A stretch of 64,000 nucleotides of DNA from Hyalangium ruber (GTDB lineage: Bacteria > Myxococcota > Myxococcia > Myxococcales > Myxococcaceae): positions 38,515 through 102,514 of the forward strand of contig NZ_JAXIVS010000015.1 in assembly GCF_034259325.1 (NCBI RefSeq), in the 5' to 3' direction. The notes under the pieces were generated by a model, which did no database searches, was not told the DNA's origin, and saw nothing but the letters and a program-made list of their open reading frames with translations. The translations under genes were made by a program, and so were the position numbers. Each line of letters starts with the position of its first letter. Within the stretch, counting starts at the first letter, position 1. Of the stretch, positions 37,918-46,807 are shown one piece after another.

Positions 37918-38054
37918 CGAGGAGAGCGCTCGAGAGGAGGAGAAAGGGCGATTGTGGAGGGTGAGCAGAAGACAATGCAATCACTCCACCCGTCTGGGAG
38001 CAGGCTGGAGACGTGTCACGTCCTGCTCGCACGCGTGCCCTGCCACGGTGGCCC

Positions 38055-38816
38055 TCACCGAGGAGAAATTCCCTCCCCACCGAGGCGGGCCACCGCCTCC
38101 CAGGCCTCCAGCCTCCGGTCCAGGGCGGTGAGCGCCCAGAGATCGGCTGGGTTGTCGGGCGCCACCGCCTCGAGGGCACGCCGCAGCGGCTCGCGCGCCT
38201 GTGTCACCCCCCACTCCGAGAGCACGCGCAGGGCCATCAAGGAGGAGCGCTGCTCGAGCAGCCCGAGCAGCACGGCCACCACCCGCTCGCTGCGCTCGTC
38301 GGAGATGCGCTGGACCGCCTCGTGGCGCTCCTCGGGGGTGGAGTCCGGGGAGGACAGCGTCCCCGAGAGGGCGAGGAAGCGCTCCGCGTCCAGCAGCTCT
38401 CGGGGGCCGGCCTTCGCCCAGTGCTCCAGGGTGACGCTGGTCGCGCCAAGCGAGACGCACTCCCGCTCGACGCCGTCGCCGCCGAACAGGCCGAGGATGC
38501 GCTCCTGGCTCGGGGTGCCTCCCTCCAGCAGGCCCCGGGCGCGCGTGGCCAGCTCGGGCGAGTCCCCCAGCAGGTGGACGCGCACCACGGAGATCTCCGC
38601 CTCGGGGCACTGTGCCACCGGGACACGGGGCCACTTCAGGAAGAGCTCCGCGAGCCCGCGCTCGTGAACGTACCAGCGATACTCCAGCCAGACGGCGCTG
38701 GGACGCTCGGAGAAGCGGGGATCTTCGGGCTCGTGGAGACGCGGCGCGCCATGCGCCACCCCGGCGAAGCAGCGGTCCACGAGGGCCTGAGCGTCCTTGA
38801 GTCGCATGGCAACCAT
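38055..38816 (-). CDS. Hypothetical protein with HEAT-like C-terminal region
   Basis: 253 residues from an ATG at 38816 or, three codons later, 38807 (MRLKDAQALVDRCF). The N-terminal half is mixed alpha/beta (VWLEYRWYVHERGLAELFLKW, EISVVRVHLLGDS). The C-terminal third is all-helical with repeats such as RVVAVLLGLLEQRSSLMALR and ALTALDRRLEAWEAV, like degenerate HEAT repeats. No catalytic motif is seen. It is divergent from the OPT transporter gene, sharing a 60-base intergenic region. A much longer open frame on this strand is an antisense shadow of the transporter gene. Confidence 0.68.
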   Translation of the reverse strand: MVAMRLKDAQALVDRCFAGVAHGAPRLHEPEDPRFSERPSAVWLEYRWYVHERGLAELFLKWPRVPVAQCPEAEISVVRVHLLGDSPELATRARGLLEGGTPSQERILGLFGGDGVERECVSLGATSVTLEHWAKAGPRELLDAERFLALSGTLSSPDSTPEERHEAVQRISDERSERVVAVLLGLLEQRSSLMALRVLSEWGVTQAREPLRRALEAVAPDNPADLWALTALDRRLEAWEAVARLGGEGISPR

Positions 38817-38876
38817 TGGCTTATCCGGCCGGGCCCTGTAGAAGATGCGCCCGAACCCTCCCTCCTGGGTTACCTC

Positions 38877-40943
38877 ATGTCCGAAACCGCAACGCCTGCC
38901 GCTGCCAAGCCGGAAGTCGATTTCCAACCCTACATCTCCGCGGACCGAAGCGATGTCGCCGAGTTCACCCCCAAGGCCATCATCATCGGGGTGATCTTCG
39001 GCATCATCTTCGGGGCGGCGACCGTGTACCTGGCCCTGAAGGCGGGCCTGACGGTGTCGGCCTCCATCCCCATCGCGGTGCTCGCCATCTCGCTGCTGAA
39101 GAAGCTGGGTGGCTCGACGATCCTCGAGAACAACGTCGTGCAGACGATCGGCTCGGCGGGTGAGTCCATCGCCGCGGGCGTGGTGTTCACCCTGCCCGGC
39201 TTCCTCTTCCTGAGCGCCGAGAGCAAGGGCTCGGACTTCTTCGACTACTGGACCATCTTCACCCTGGCGCTGCTGGGCGGCGTGCTGGGCACGCTGATGA
39301 TGGTGCCGCTGCGGCGCTCGCTCATCGTCAAGGAGCACGCCAACCTGCCCTACCCCGAGGGCACGGCGTGCGCCTCGGTGCTCATCGCCGGCGAGAAGGG
39401 CGGCAACCTGGCGAAGATCGCCTTCCAGGGCGTGGGCTTCGCGTTCGCCTACGCGGTGCTGCAGAAGATCGTCAAGCTGATCGCCGAGACGCCGGCGCTG
39501 GTGTCGGCGCAGACGAACAAGTACTTCCCCTCCGCCACGCTCAACGGGGAGATCACCCCCGAGTACCTGGGCGTGGGCTACATCATCGGCCCGCGCATCG
39601 CCGGCGTGCTGGTGGCCGGTGGCGTGCTGGCGTGGCTGGGGCTGATTCCCCTGCTGGCCTCGCTGGTGCCGCCGGACGTGGTGGCCGAGCAGCTGGTGAA
39701 GCTGGGCTACCTCACCAACGTGGCCACCGCGGGCGGCCCTGGCGGTTGGGATCCGGTGACGCACTCGTTCGGCAACACGGCCACCGCCATCTACCGGGCC
39801 TACGTGCGGCAGATCGGCGCGGGCGCGGTGGCGGCCGGCGGCTTCATCACCCTGCTCAAGACGCTGCCCACCATCATCTCGGCCTTCAAGGAGAGCCTGG
39901 CCTCGTTCCGTCAGGGCGCCACGGGCGGCACCATCCGGCGCACCGAGCGGGACCTGCCCATCACCGTGGTGCTCTTCGGCAGCATCGGCCTGATCGTGGT
40001 GATGGCGGTGCTGCCCTTCCTGCCCGGCAGCGTGTTCGGGCGCCTGCTGCTCGGCGTGCTCATCGTGGTGTTCGGCTTCTTCTTCGTCACGGTGGCCAGC
40101 CGCATCGTGGGCATCATCGGCTCCTCGTCCAACCCCATCTCGGGCATGACGATCGCCACGCTGATGGCCACCTGCCTCATCTTCATCGGCATCGGCTGGA
40201 CGGGCGACGTCTACCAGCCCATGGCGCTGTGCGTGGGCGGCATGGTGTGCATCGCGGCGGCCAACGCGGGCGCCACCTCGCAGGACTTGAAGACGGGCTA
40301 CCTGGTGGGCGCCACGCCCCGGGCGCAGCAGATCGGCCTGATGATCGGCGCGGTGGCGGCGGCGGTGGTGATCGGCCTGACGATGAAGGTGCTGGACACG
40401 CCGACCGAGGCGATGCGCGCCCAGGGCATCGAGCACATGATCGGCACGGAGAAGTTCCCCGCGCCGCAGGGCACGCTGATGGCCACGCTCATCAAGGGCC
40501 TGCTCTCGTTCAACCTGGACTGGCAGTTCGTGCTGGTGGGCGTCTTCCTGGCCATCACCATGGAGCTGTGCGGCGTGAAGTCGCTGTCCTTCGCGGTGGG
40601 CGCGTACCTGCCGCTGTCCACCACGGCGCCCATCTTCGTGGGCGGCGCGATCAAGGGCATCGCGGACTTCGTGGCCCACCGCAAGGGCGAGAAGGTCGAG
40701 GAGTCCGAGCTGGGGCCCGGCAACCTGTTCGCCACGGGCCTGGTGGCCGGCGGTGCGCTGGCGGGCGTGCTGGTGGCCATCCTCTCGGTGAACGAGGGGG
40801 TCAGCAAGTCCATCGAGGGCCTCTCGGTGGAGAAGGCGTTGGAGCACTCCATCGGCGCGGGGGGCTACCAGCTGCTGGGCGTGATCCTCTTCGCGGTGAT
40901 GGGCTTCGTGCTCTACCGCATCTCGCGCCGGCCCTCGGCGTAG
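38877..40943 (+). CDS. OPT-family oligopeptide transporter
   Basis: 688 residues with about 14-16 hydrophobic helices. The start MSETATPAAAKPEVDFQPYI leads into FTPKAIIIGVIFGIIFGAAT, VYLALKAGLTVSASIPIAVL and LENNVVQTIGSAGESIAAG, which are hallmark OPT/YSL blocks. NLPYPEGTACASVLIAGEKG and SNPISGMTIATLM follow. OPT proteins are proton-coupled importers of small peptides or metal chelates such as siderophore-like compounds. The substrate is undetermined. The upstream region lacks a strong ribosome-binding site. A terminator hairpin follows. Confidence 0.92.
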   Translation: MSETATPAAAKPEVDFQPYISADRSDVAEFTPKAIIIGVIFGIIFGAATVYLALKAGLTVSASIPIAVLAISLLKKLGGSTILENNVVQTIGSAGESIAAGVVFTLPGFLFLSAESKGSDFFDYWTIFTLALLGGVLGTLMMVPLRRSLIVKEHANLPYPEGTACASVLIAGEKGGNLAKIAFQGVGFAFAYAVLQKIVKLIAETPALVSAQTNKYFPSATLNGEITPEYLGVGYIIGPRIAGVLVAGGVLAWLGLIPLLASLVPPDVVAEQLVKLGYLTNVATAGGPGGWDPVTHSFGNTATAIYRAYVRQIGAGAVAAGGFITLLKTLPTIISAFKESLASFRQGATGGTIRRTERDLPITVVLFGSIGLIVVMAVLPFLPGSVFGRLLLGVLIVVFGFFFVTVASRIVGIIGSSSNPISGMTIATLMATCLIFIGIGWTGDVYQPMALCVGGMVCIAAANAGATSQDLKTGYLVGATPRAQQIGLMIGAVAAAVVIGLTMKVLDTPTEAMRAQGIEHMIGTEKFPAPQGTLMATLIKGLLSFNLDWQFVLVGVFLAITMELCGVKSLSFAVGAYLPLSTTAPIFVGGAIKGIADFVAHRKGEKVEESELGPGNLFATGLVAGGALAGVLVAILSVNEGVSKSIEGLSVEKALEHSIGAGGYQLLGVILFAVMGFVLYRISRRPSA

Positions 40944-40961
40944 TCCGCTGAGTTGCATGAG

Positions 40962-40992
40962 CCCCGCGAGGATTCCACCTCGCGGGGACTTC
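40962..40992 (+). terminator. Intrinsic terminator of the OPT gene
   Basis: A perfect 10-bp stem (40962-40971 with 40978-40987) around a 6-base loop separates the OPT gene from the pxp operon, indicating independent transcription. Confidence 0.65.
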
Positions 40993-41010
40993 GAGCACCG
41001 GAGGTGGCGC

Positions 41011-41703
41011 ATGGATGAGGCACCGCACCTCCAGCCCATGGGCGACTCGGCCTTCATGGTGCGCTTCGGGGAGAGCATCTCCCCGGAGATCCATGCGCGA
41101 GTCGCCGGGGCGCTGCGTACACTGGACTCGGCGCGTGAGCCCTGGGTGGTGGACCTCGTCCCCGGCTACGCGAGCCTGATGGTCCTCTATGACGCGCTGA
41201 GGGCCTCGCCCGAGGAAGTGCGTCGGTGGCTGGAAGAGACGCTCCCGCGTGCCTGGCCCGAGCCCCCGAGTCGCCGCGCCATCGAGGTGCCCGTCTGGTA
41301 CCACCCCGCCGTGGGCCCCGATCTCGAGCCCCTGGCGCGTGAAAAAGAGCTCACGGTGGAGGAGCTGGTCACCCTCCACACCGCGCCCGAGTACCTCGTT
41401 TATATGTTGGGCTTCCGGCCGGGCTTTCCGTTCCTCGGAGGGCTCGACCCTCGGCTGTTCTCGGCCCGGCTGCCCTCCCCACGCGTCGCGGTGCCCGCGG
41501 GCTCGGTGGGCATCGGCGGACAGCAGACGGGCATCTACCCCGTGAGGAGCCCGGGAGGCTGGAGGCTCATCGGCAGGACGCCCCTGCGGCTCTTCTCGCC
41601 CGAGGCGGACCCGCCTTTCGCCGTGGGCCTGGGCGACCGGCTGCGCTTCGTCCCCATCTCCGAGGAGCGCTATCGCGCGCTCGGCGGGGAGGTGCCGGCA
41701 TGA
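41011..41703 (+). CDS. pxpB: 5-oxoprolinase subunit PxpB
   Basis: 230 residues from an ATG with GGAGG. PxpABC hydrolyses 5-oxoproline (pyroglutamate) to glutamate with ATP. PxpB (KipI-like) blocks visible are MGDSAFMVRFGESIS, the LVPGYASLMVLYD strand, YMLGFRPGFPFLGGLD near 130 and VAVPAGSVGIGGQQTGIYP near 160. Its stop overlaps the pxpC ATG. It is the first gene of pxpB-pxpC-MFS-pxpA. Confidence 0.93.
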   Translation: MDEAPHLQPMGDSAFMVRFGESISPEIHARVAGALRTLDSAREPWVVDLVPGYASLMVLYDALRASPEEVRRWLEETLPRAWPEPPSRRAIEVPVWYHPAVGPDLEPLAREKELTVEELVTLHTAPEYLVYMLGFRPGFPFLGGLDPRLFSARLPSPRVAVPAGSVGIGGQQTGIYPVRSPGGWRLIGRTPLRLFSPEADPPFAVGLGDRLRFVPISEERYRALGGEVPA

Positions 41704-42635
41704 GCCTCCGCGTTCGCAAGCCGGGGATGCTCACCACGATCCAGGACCTGGGTCGCCCGGGCTTTGGACGGTGGGGCGTCTCGCCGTGTGGCGCGATGGA
41801 TCCGCTGGCGCTCTCGCTCGCCAATCTCCTCGTGGGCAACGCCCCGGGCGCTCCGGCGCTCGAGGTGACCGCGCTGGGCCCGGAATTGGTGTTCGAGGAA
41901 GAGGCGACGTTCGCCATCGCCGGGGCGGACCTCGGCGCCACGCTGGACGGAGCCGGCCTCGCCCCAGGCCTGGCGCATCGGGCACACGTGGGGCAGACGC
42001 TCCGGTTTGGAACCCGGGTGTGGGGTGCCCGGGCCTACGTCGCCGTGGCTGGAGGTGGGCTGGGCCAAAGCGCACGCTCCTTCCTGGGCAGCACCGCGAC
42101 GGACATGGAAGCAGGCCTCGGCGGGCTGAGCGGCCGCCCGCTGCGCGCGGGGGATGCGCTGCGGCTCAAGCCGCAACCTCCCTTTCAGGCGCGGGCGGTA
42201 CGGGGCGCCCGGGAGCATGGGTACCCGCAGCCCTGGGAAGAGGTGCGCTTCATCCCCGAGGCCAGCCCGCGCATCTCCTCGGAGGCTCAGGAGCGCTTCG
42301 TCTCGACGCGCTTTCGCGTCTCCTCCCGGTCGAACCGCGTGGGCTACCGGCTGGAGGGGCCCGCGCTGCCGGTGGTGCCCTCGGCGCTTCAGCTCTCGGA
42401 GCCGGTGGCGCCGGGCACAATCCAACTCCCTCCAGACGGTCAGCCCATCGTGCTGATGGCGGATCGACAGACCACGGGCGGCTACCCGCGCCTGGGGCAG
42501 GTCATCCGCGCCGATGTGCCCAAGCTCGCCCAGCGCTGGCTGGGAGACACGCTGTCCTTCCGTGCCGTCACACTGGATGAAGCGCGGCAGTCCTTGCGCG
42601 AGCTGCAGGCCTGGCTCGAAGGAGCGGTCCCATGA
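41700..42635 (+). CDS. pxpC: 5-oxoprolinase subunit PxpC
   Basis: 311 residues, KipA/urea-amidolyase-related carboxyltransferase fold. KPGMLTTIQDLGRPGFGRWG and SPCGAMDPLALSLANLLVGN are typical of the start. VSSRSNRVGYRLEGP and IVLMADRQTTGGYPRLGQVI are the conserved C-terminal blocks. It forms the PxpBC subcomplex that, with PxpA, opens the 5-oxoproline ring. ATGA overlaps on both sides couple it to pxpB and to the transporter gene. Confidence 0.93.
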   Translation: MSLRVRKPGMLTTIQDLGRPGFGRWGVSPCGAMDPLALSLANLLVGNAPGAPALEVTALGPELVFEEEATFAIAGADLGATLDGAGLAPGLAHRAHVGQTLRFGTRVWGARAYVAVAGGGLGQSARSFLGSTATDMEAGLGGLSGRPLRAGDALRLKPQPPFQARAVRGAREHGYPQPWEEVRFIPEASPRISSEAQERFVSTRFRVSSRSNRVGYRLEGPALPVVPSALQLSEPVAPGTIQLPPDGQPIVLMADRQTTGGYPRLGQVIRADVPKLAQRWLGDTLSFRAVTLDEARQSLRELQAWLEGAVP

Positions 42636-43759
42636 TCTTCGCCTGGTACCTGGAAGCGGACTCGAAGCAGCGCCGAGCGCTCTGGGCGGGCTCCCTGGGG
42701 TGGATGCTCGACAGCATGGACACCATGCTGTACGCGCTCGTCCTCACGCACCTGATGCGGGACTTCGCGATGACGGAGCGCGAGGCAGGGCTGCTCGGCT
42801 CGCTCACGCTGCTGTCGTCCGCCGTGGGAGGCGCGCTCTTTGGTGTCCTCGCCGATCGCCTGGGGCGGAAGTGGGCGCATCGCGGCAAGGCGCTGGGGCT
42901 GATGCAGAGCAGCTGGGCAGTGGGCTACGCGATCGCGGCGGTGGTGACGGCGCTGGTGCTACCTCGGTTCGGGTGGCGGGCCGTGTTCTTCGTGGGAATC
43001 CTTCCGGCGCTGCTCACGCTCTGGATCCGCAAGGAGGTCCCCGAGTCCCAGCAGTGGAAGGATCTCCACGAGCGCCCACGGACCGAGGGAGTGCCCCACG
43101 TCGGCATGGGCGAGGTGCTCCGGAACCCGGTGGTGCTGCGCAGGATGGGAATCGCCGCCACCGTGAACGCGGCGACGATGTTCGCCTGGTGGGGGCTCTT
43201 CACGTGGATCCCCCGGTTCCTGGGCGTTCCCATCGAGCAGGGAGGCGCCGGCCTGGACATCGTGAAGAGCACCACCTGGATCGTCTTGATGCAGGTGGGG
43301 ATGTGGGTCGGCTACGTGAGCTTCGGCTTCATCAGCGACCGGTTCCGTCCGAAGCCCACGTACATCACCTATCTGTTGGTGGCGGCGGGGCTGGTGCTCA
43401 TCTACTCGCGCGTGCGCGACTCGACGGTGCTCCTGTTCCTGGGGCCCCTGGTCGCCTTCTTCGGCACGGGGTACTTCACGGGCTTCGGGGTGATGACGGC
43501 CGAGATGTTCCCCACGCGGATCCGCGCCACGGCCCAGGGGTTCACCTACAACGTGGGGCGCGCCCTGAGCGCGGTGGCGCCCTTCGCGGTGGGCTCGCTG
43601 GCGGTGACCCATGGCCTGCGAGTGGCGTTCCTCCTGGTCTCCGGGGCCTTTTTGGTGGCGGGCGTGCTCGCGTTCCTGTTGCCGGTCCAGGGACGGGGTG
43701 AACTGGAGGGAGCGGTCGCACGCAAGGAGGCCTTGAACACATGGGAACAGGGCAACTGA
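42632..43759 (+). CDS. MFS transporter embedded in the 5-oxoprolinase operon
   Basis: 375 residues with about 11-12 hydrophobic helices. LGWMLDSMDTMLYALVLTHL opens TM1, with an Asp pair typical of the metabolite:H+ symporter subfamily. FGVLADRLGRKWAHRGKAL is the loop 2-3 signature, and FLFLGPLVAFFGTGYFTGF with PTRIRATAQGFTYNVGRALS lies in the second half. Its ATG overlaps the pxpC stop, and its last 19 bases overlap pxpA, so it is made in step with the enzyme. The natural reading is a 5-oxoproline (or related amide) importer; that assignment is inference from gene order. Confidence 0.88.
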   Translation: MIFAWYLEADSKQRRALWAGSLGWMLDSMDTMLYALVLTHLMRDFAMTEREAGLLGSLTLLSSAVGGALFGVLADRLGRKWAHRGKALGLMQSSWAVGYAIAAVVTALVLPRFGWRAVFFVGILPALLTLWIRKEVPESQQWKDLHERPRTEGVPHVGMGEVLRNPVVLRRMGIAATVNAATMFAWWGLFTWIPRFLGVPIEQGGAGLDIVKSTTWIVLMQVGMWVGYVSFGFISDRFRPKPTYITYLLVAAGLVLIYSRVRDSTVLLFLGPLVAFFGTGYFTGFGVMTAEMFPTRIRATAQGFTYNVGRALSAVAPFAVGSLAVTHGLRVAFLLVSGAFLVAGVLAFLLPVQGRGELEGAVARKEALNTWEQGN

Positions 43760-44445
43760 CGACGCGGTGTCTCCTCAACATCGATCTGGGAGAGCTACCC
43801 GACGAAGACGAGCAACTCTACGCGCTCGCCCACGTGGCCAACATCGCGTGTGGCGGGCACGCGGGTGACGAGCGCTCCATTCGCGAGGCGCTGGAGCGGT
43901 GCGTGCGCCATGGCACCCAGGCGGGGGCGCATCCTTCTTACGAGGATCGCGAGGGCTTCGGGCGCCGGGCCCTGGAGGTGACGCCAGAGGTGCTGCGCGC
44001 CCAGGTCGCCGCCCAGTGCGCACGGCTCGCCGCGCAGGCCTCGGCCGTGGGGGTGCCGGTGCAGTTCTCCAAACCGCACGGCGCGCTCTACCACGCGGCG
44101 AACCGCGATCCTGCGCTAGCCCGAGCGGTGGTCACCGCAACAAAAGAGGTGCTCGGCCCGCGCGTCACCGTCATCGGTCCAGGCGCCGGAGCCCTGCGCG
44201 AGGCGGCCCTGGCGGAGGGGCTCTCCTACGCACGGGAGGGCTTCGCCGATCGCGCCACCCTGCCAGACGGAACGCTCGTGCCCCGAGGACAGCCGGGCGC
44301 CGTCATCACCGATCCCACTGTGGCGCGGGAGAACGCCCGCCGACTGTCTCAGAGCGGAACCGTGGACACGCTGTGCGTCCACGGCGACACCCAGGGCGCG
44401 GTGGGGATAGCGCGAGAGGTCCGCGCGGTCCTCGACGCGAGCTGA
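43741..44445 (+). CDS. pxpA: 5-oxoprolinase subunit PxpA (LamB/YcsF family)
   Basis: 234 residues. LNIDLGELPDEDEQLYALAH, VANIACGGHAGDERSIREAL near 30, GAHPSYEDREGFGRR near 60, FSKPHGALYH near 100 and the C-terminal VDTLCVHGDTQGAVGIAREV near 205 are the family blocks carrying conserved His/Asp residues. It overlaps the transporter gene by 19 bases. It is last in the operon and converges on the glucoamylase gene with an 18-base gap. Confidence 0.93.
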   Translation: MGTGQLTTRCLLNIDLGELPDEDEQLYALAHVANIACGGHAGDERSIREALERCVRHGTQAGAHPSYEDREGFGRRALEVTPEVLRAQVAAQCARLAAQASAVGVPVQFSKPHGALYHAANRDPALARAVVTATKEVLGPRVTVIGPGAGALREAALAEGLSYAREGFADRATLPDGTLVPRGQPGAVITDPTVARENARRLSQSGTVDTLCVHGDTQGAVGIAREVRAVLDAS

Positions 44446-44463
44446 GTCCCCCTCAGTGCCCCG

Positions 44464-46620
44464 TCACTTACGACAGACAGGGGTGTACCGGCAGGCGACG
44501 ACACTCGGCTGTTCGACGGGGTAACCCGCCTGGATGGACCACGCCAGCCGTACGAACTGGGCGTGAGACCAGGTGAGCGGAGTGGCCGAGAAGGTGCCCT
44601 CCCCTGTCGAGAAGCCAGGCTGTCCAGACGGAGGCCGCCCATCCCAGACCTGCTCGGGCAACATGTACCCCTCGTTGCCCGAACGCGCCATCGCGGCCAG
44701 GTACCCTTCCGCCGGCTGGCCCACCGTAAGCGCATACTCCCCGCGCTCCCCGGCGAAGATCGGCCAGGCCCGCCCGAACGTCCTCGCCGTGTTCGGCTCG
44801 CTGATCACCCACTGGCTGCCGTCGGCCATCTCCCCGTAGCCATCGAGGTTGTACCGGCGCCAGAAGGGGCCATTCGGGGTGTCGGCCTTGAGCTGGGCGT
44901 CGACGACCTCCAGGGACCGCGCGATCATCGCATCGCCCGCGGGCTTCACTCCCAGCCGCACGAGCTCAAGGAAGCTCGGGTCCACCACCTGACGCTGATC
45001 GATGGCGGACGGGCCTCCGTCGCCCAGGGAGTAGGTAGTCCCCGCGTTGGGATTCCCATCCTTCGTCAGGCGCAGGTAGTACGGGTGCGAGGCCAGCGGA
45101 CCATTGCTCGTGACCGTCCACGCCTCCACCTGCGCCTGCCAGGTGTCCGCGATCTTCTCGTAGCGCTCCGCGTTGGCGGTGTCTCCGTTGCGCCGGGCGA
45201 TATCCGCGGCACAGATGAGCCCGGCGATCTCGGCGGCCAATGTCCCGGGCGAGTAGCCGCCCTGGTTCTCCCAGCGCTCCTGGGGCGTGGAGGGCCCCTG
45301 GGTGATGAGGAACTCGGCCGCCTTCTGGATGTGGCCCGTGTACGTCGCCTGCTCGAAGCGGCCGAGCTGCCACGCCAGGACGATGGGAAGCGCCACCTCA
45401 TCGAGCTGCAAGCTGGTCCAATGCGGAGTGCCATCCACCCGGGCGTTCTGCGGGAACGAGCCGTCCGGCTTCTGCTGTACCTGGAAGAGGTGATCCAGCG
45501 AGCGCTCCGCCCCAGCCCGGTCCCCGGCGGCCAGGAGCCCCGTGGCGATCTGGTAGAGGTCACGCGACCACACGAGGTGGTAGGGACCGGAAGGGTTCTC
45601 CAGCTCCCCGGTGCCCCACACCCACGGCATGCTCGGAGAGGCGATGAAGGCACCTCGGTGGATCTTGTCCTCCGAGGCGGCCAGCACCATCAGCGAGACG
45701 TCGTAGGTCTCTCGCCACGGCGCGGCGCTCGCCGGCGCCGGGGACAGCGAGTCCAGCCAGGCATGCCAGCCCTCGGCATAGCGCTGTGCCACCTGCTCGA
45801 AGCCGAGCTGCAGGGAGTTCCGAGCCGCCTCCCGGGCCTCGCGGGGCACGGCGCCGAAGCCCAGGGCCAGCGTCACCTGCTGTCGCGAGTCGAGGCCGTT
45901 CACCCGCAGCCGCGCCATCTGCACCACGTTGCCGTTGGCCGCCGAGCGGTAGCCCCAGTCCATCCCGTGGTCTCCCCGCAGGTCGCTCCACCCATCGCTC
46001 GAGCCCAGGTAGCCGCTGGAGGTCTTGTCGAAGGAGGGCTGCGCGAGCACGACGCTGGCGGCCGTGCCATCCCACGCCAGCAGCGCCTCGTCCTCGCTGG
46101 AGGCCGAGTCATTCATCCCATCGTTGGCCAGGGACGGGTCGTACAGCACATAGAGCGAGTACGGCTCCCCCGAGAGCGACTCGAAGCGGACGTCGATGAG
46201 GAGCGTGTTCCGCTCGGGGTCCGTCACATAGGTCTTGGTGAGGCGGTACTTGCCGGAGCGGGCGGTGTTCACCTGGCGGTAGGTGAGGCTGCGCGCGTCG
46301 GCCAGCTCGACGCGGTGTTCGGTCGCGTCGAGCTCCGACTCGGTGAACGTCCGACCGTCGGAGACGATGAAGCTCAGCTCCCGCACACTCGGAGAGTCCA
46401 GGCTGGGGTAGTAGACCTCCGTCAGCTCCCCACCGGCGAGCGTGTACCAGACGCGGCTGGTCTCACTCCGGGCGGTGCCGAAGCCGTCCTTGTTCGCCGG
46501 CGTCCAGACCGCGGGGGCACCGGGCTTGCCAGGAGCGTTCGCGCCCAGGCAGCCCGAGAGCACCAGGAGCGTGGCCAGGGCCACCACCTGCCTGTGGGTT
46601 CCGAAGTTCGAGAAGGACAT
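44464..46620 (-). CDS. Exported GH15 glucoamylase-like glycosidase
   Basis: 718 residues from an ATG with a GGGAGG site. The signal peptide ends with the lipobox LVLSGCLG. An N-terminal beta-sandwich (SRVWYTLAGGELTEVYYPSL; YSLYVLYDPSLANDG) precedes the (alpha/alpha)6 barrel with SMPWVWGTGELENP, YHLVWSRDLYQIATGLLAAG near residue 360, RWENQGGYSPGTLA (general acid Glu region) and LPEQVWDG near the end (base Glu). The order matches bacterial glucoamylases/glucodextranases, which release glucose from alpha-glucans. An inverting, cell-surface or periplasmic hydrolase is expected. Confidence 0.93.
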   Translation of the reverse strand: MSFSNFGTHRQVVALATLLVLSGCLGANAPGKPGAPAVWTPANKDGFGTARSETSRVWYTLAGGELTEVYYPSLDSPSVRELSFIVSDGRTFTESELDATEHRVELADARSLTYRQVNTARSGKYRLTKTYVTDPERNTLLIDVRFESLSGEPYSLYVLYDPSLANDGMNDSASSEDEALLAWDGTAASVVLAQPSFDKTSSGYLGSSDGWSDLRGDHGMDWGYRSAANGNVVQMARLRVNGLDSRQQVTLALGFGAVPREAREAARNSLQLGFEQVAQRYAEGWHAWLDSLSPAPASAAPWRETYDVSLMVLAASEDKIHRGAFIASPSMPWVWGTGELENPSGPYHLVWSRDLYQIATGLLAAGDRAGAERSLDHLFQVQQKPDGSFPQNARVDGTPHWTSLQLDEVALPIVLAWQLGRFEQATYTGHIQKAAEFLITQGPSTPQERWENQGGYSPGTLAAEIAGLICAADIARRNGDTANAERYEKIADTWQAQVEAWTVTSNGPLASHPYYLRLTKDGNPNAGTTYSLGDGGPSAIDQRQVVDPSFLELVRLGVKPAGDAMIARSLEVVDAQLKADTPNGPFWRRYNLDGYGEMADGSQWVISEPNTARTFGRAWPIFAGERGEYALTVGQPAEGYLAAMARSGNEGYMLPEQVWDGRPPSGQPGFSTGEGTFSATPLTWSHAQFVRLAWSIQAGYPVEQPSVVACRYTPVCRK

Positions 46621-46807
46621 GCGCGCCACCGCCTCCCGTGAGTCGAGGTGCGGCAAGGGAGGCCACCTGCGACCGGGACGGCAAGCTGCACTCCAGGGCC
46701 TCGCCGGGTGGCGGACAGCTCGTACTTCCAGACATTTCCGCCCCGCGAACAGGAGCCGTCGTATCTCCACCGGTGCGCCTCGACATGGGTGCTAAAAGCC
46801 GCTCCAT

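Noticed and set aside
38055..41078. Open frame of 1007 codons on the minus strand
   Set aside because: It is antisense to the OPT transporter over most of its length and His/Arg/Asp-rich as expected of a shadow of GC-rich coding DNA. Only the part downstream of the ATG at 38816 looks real.
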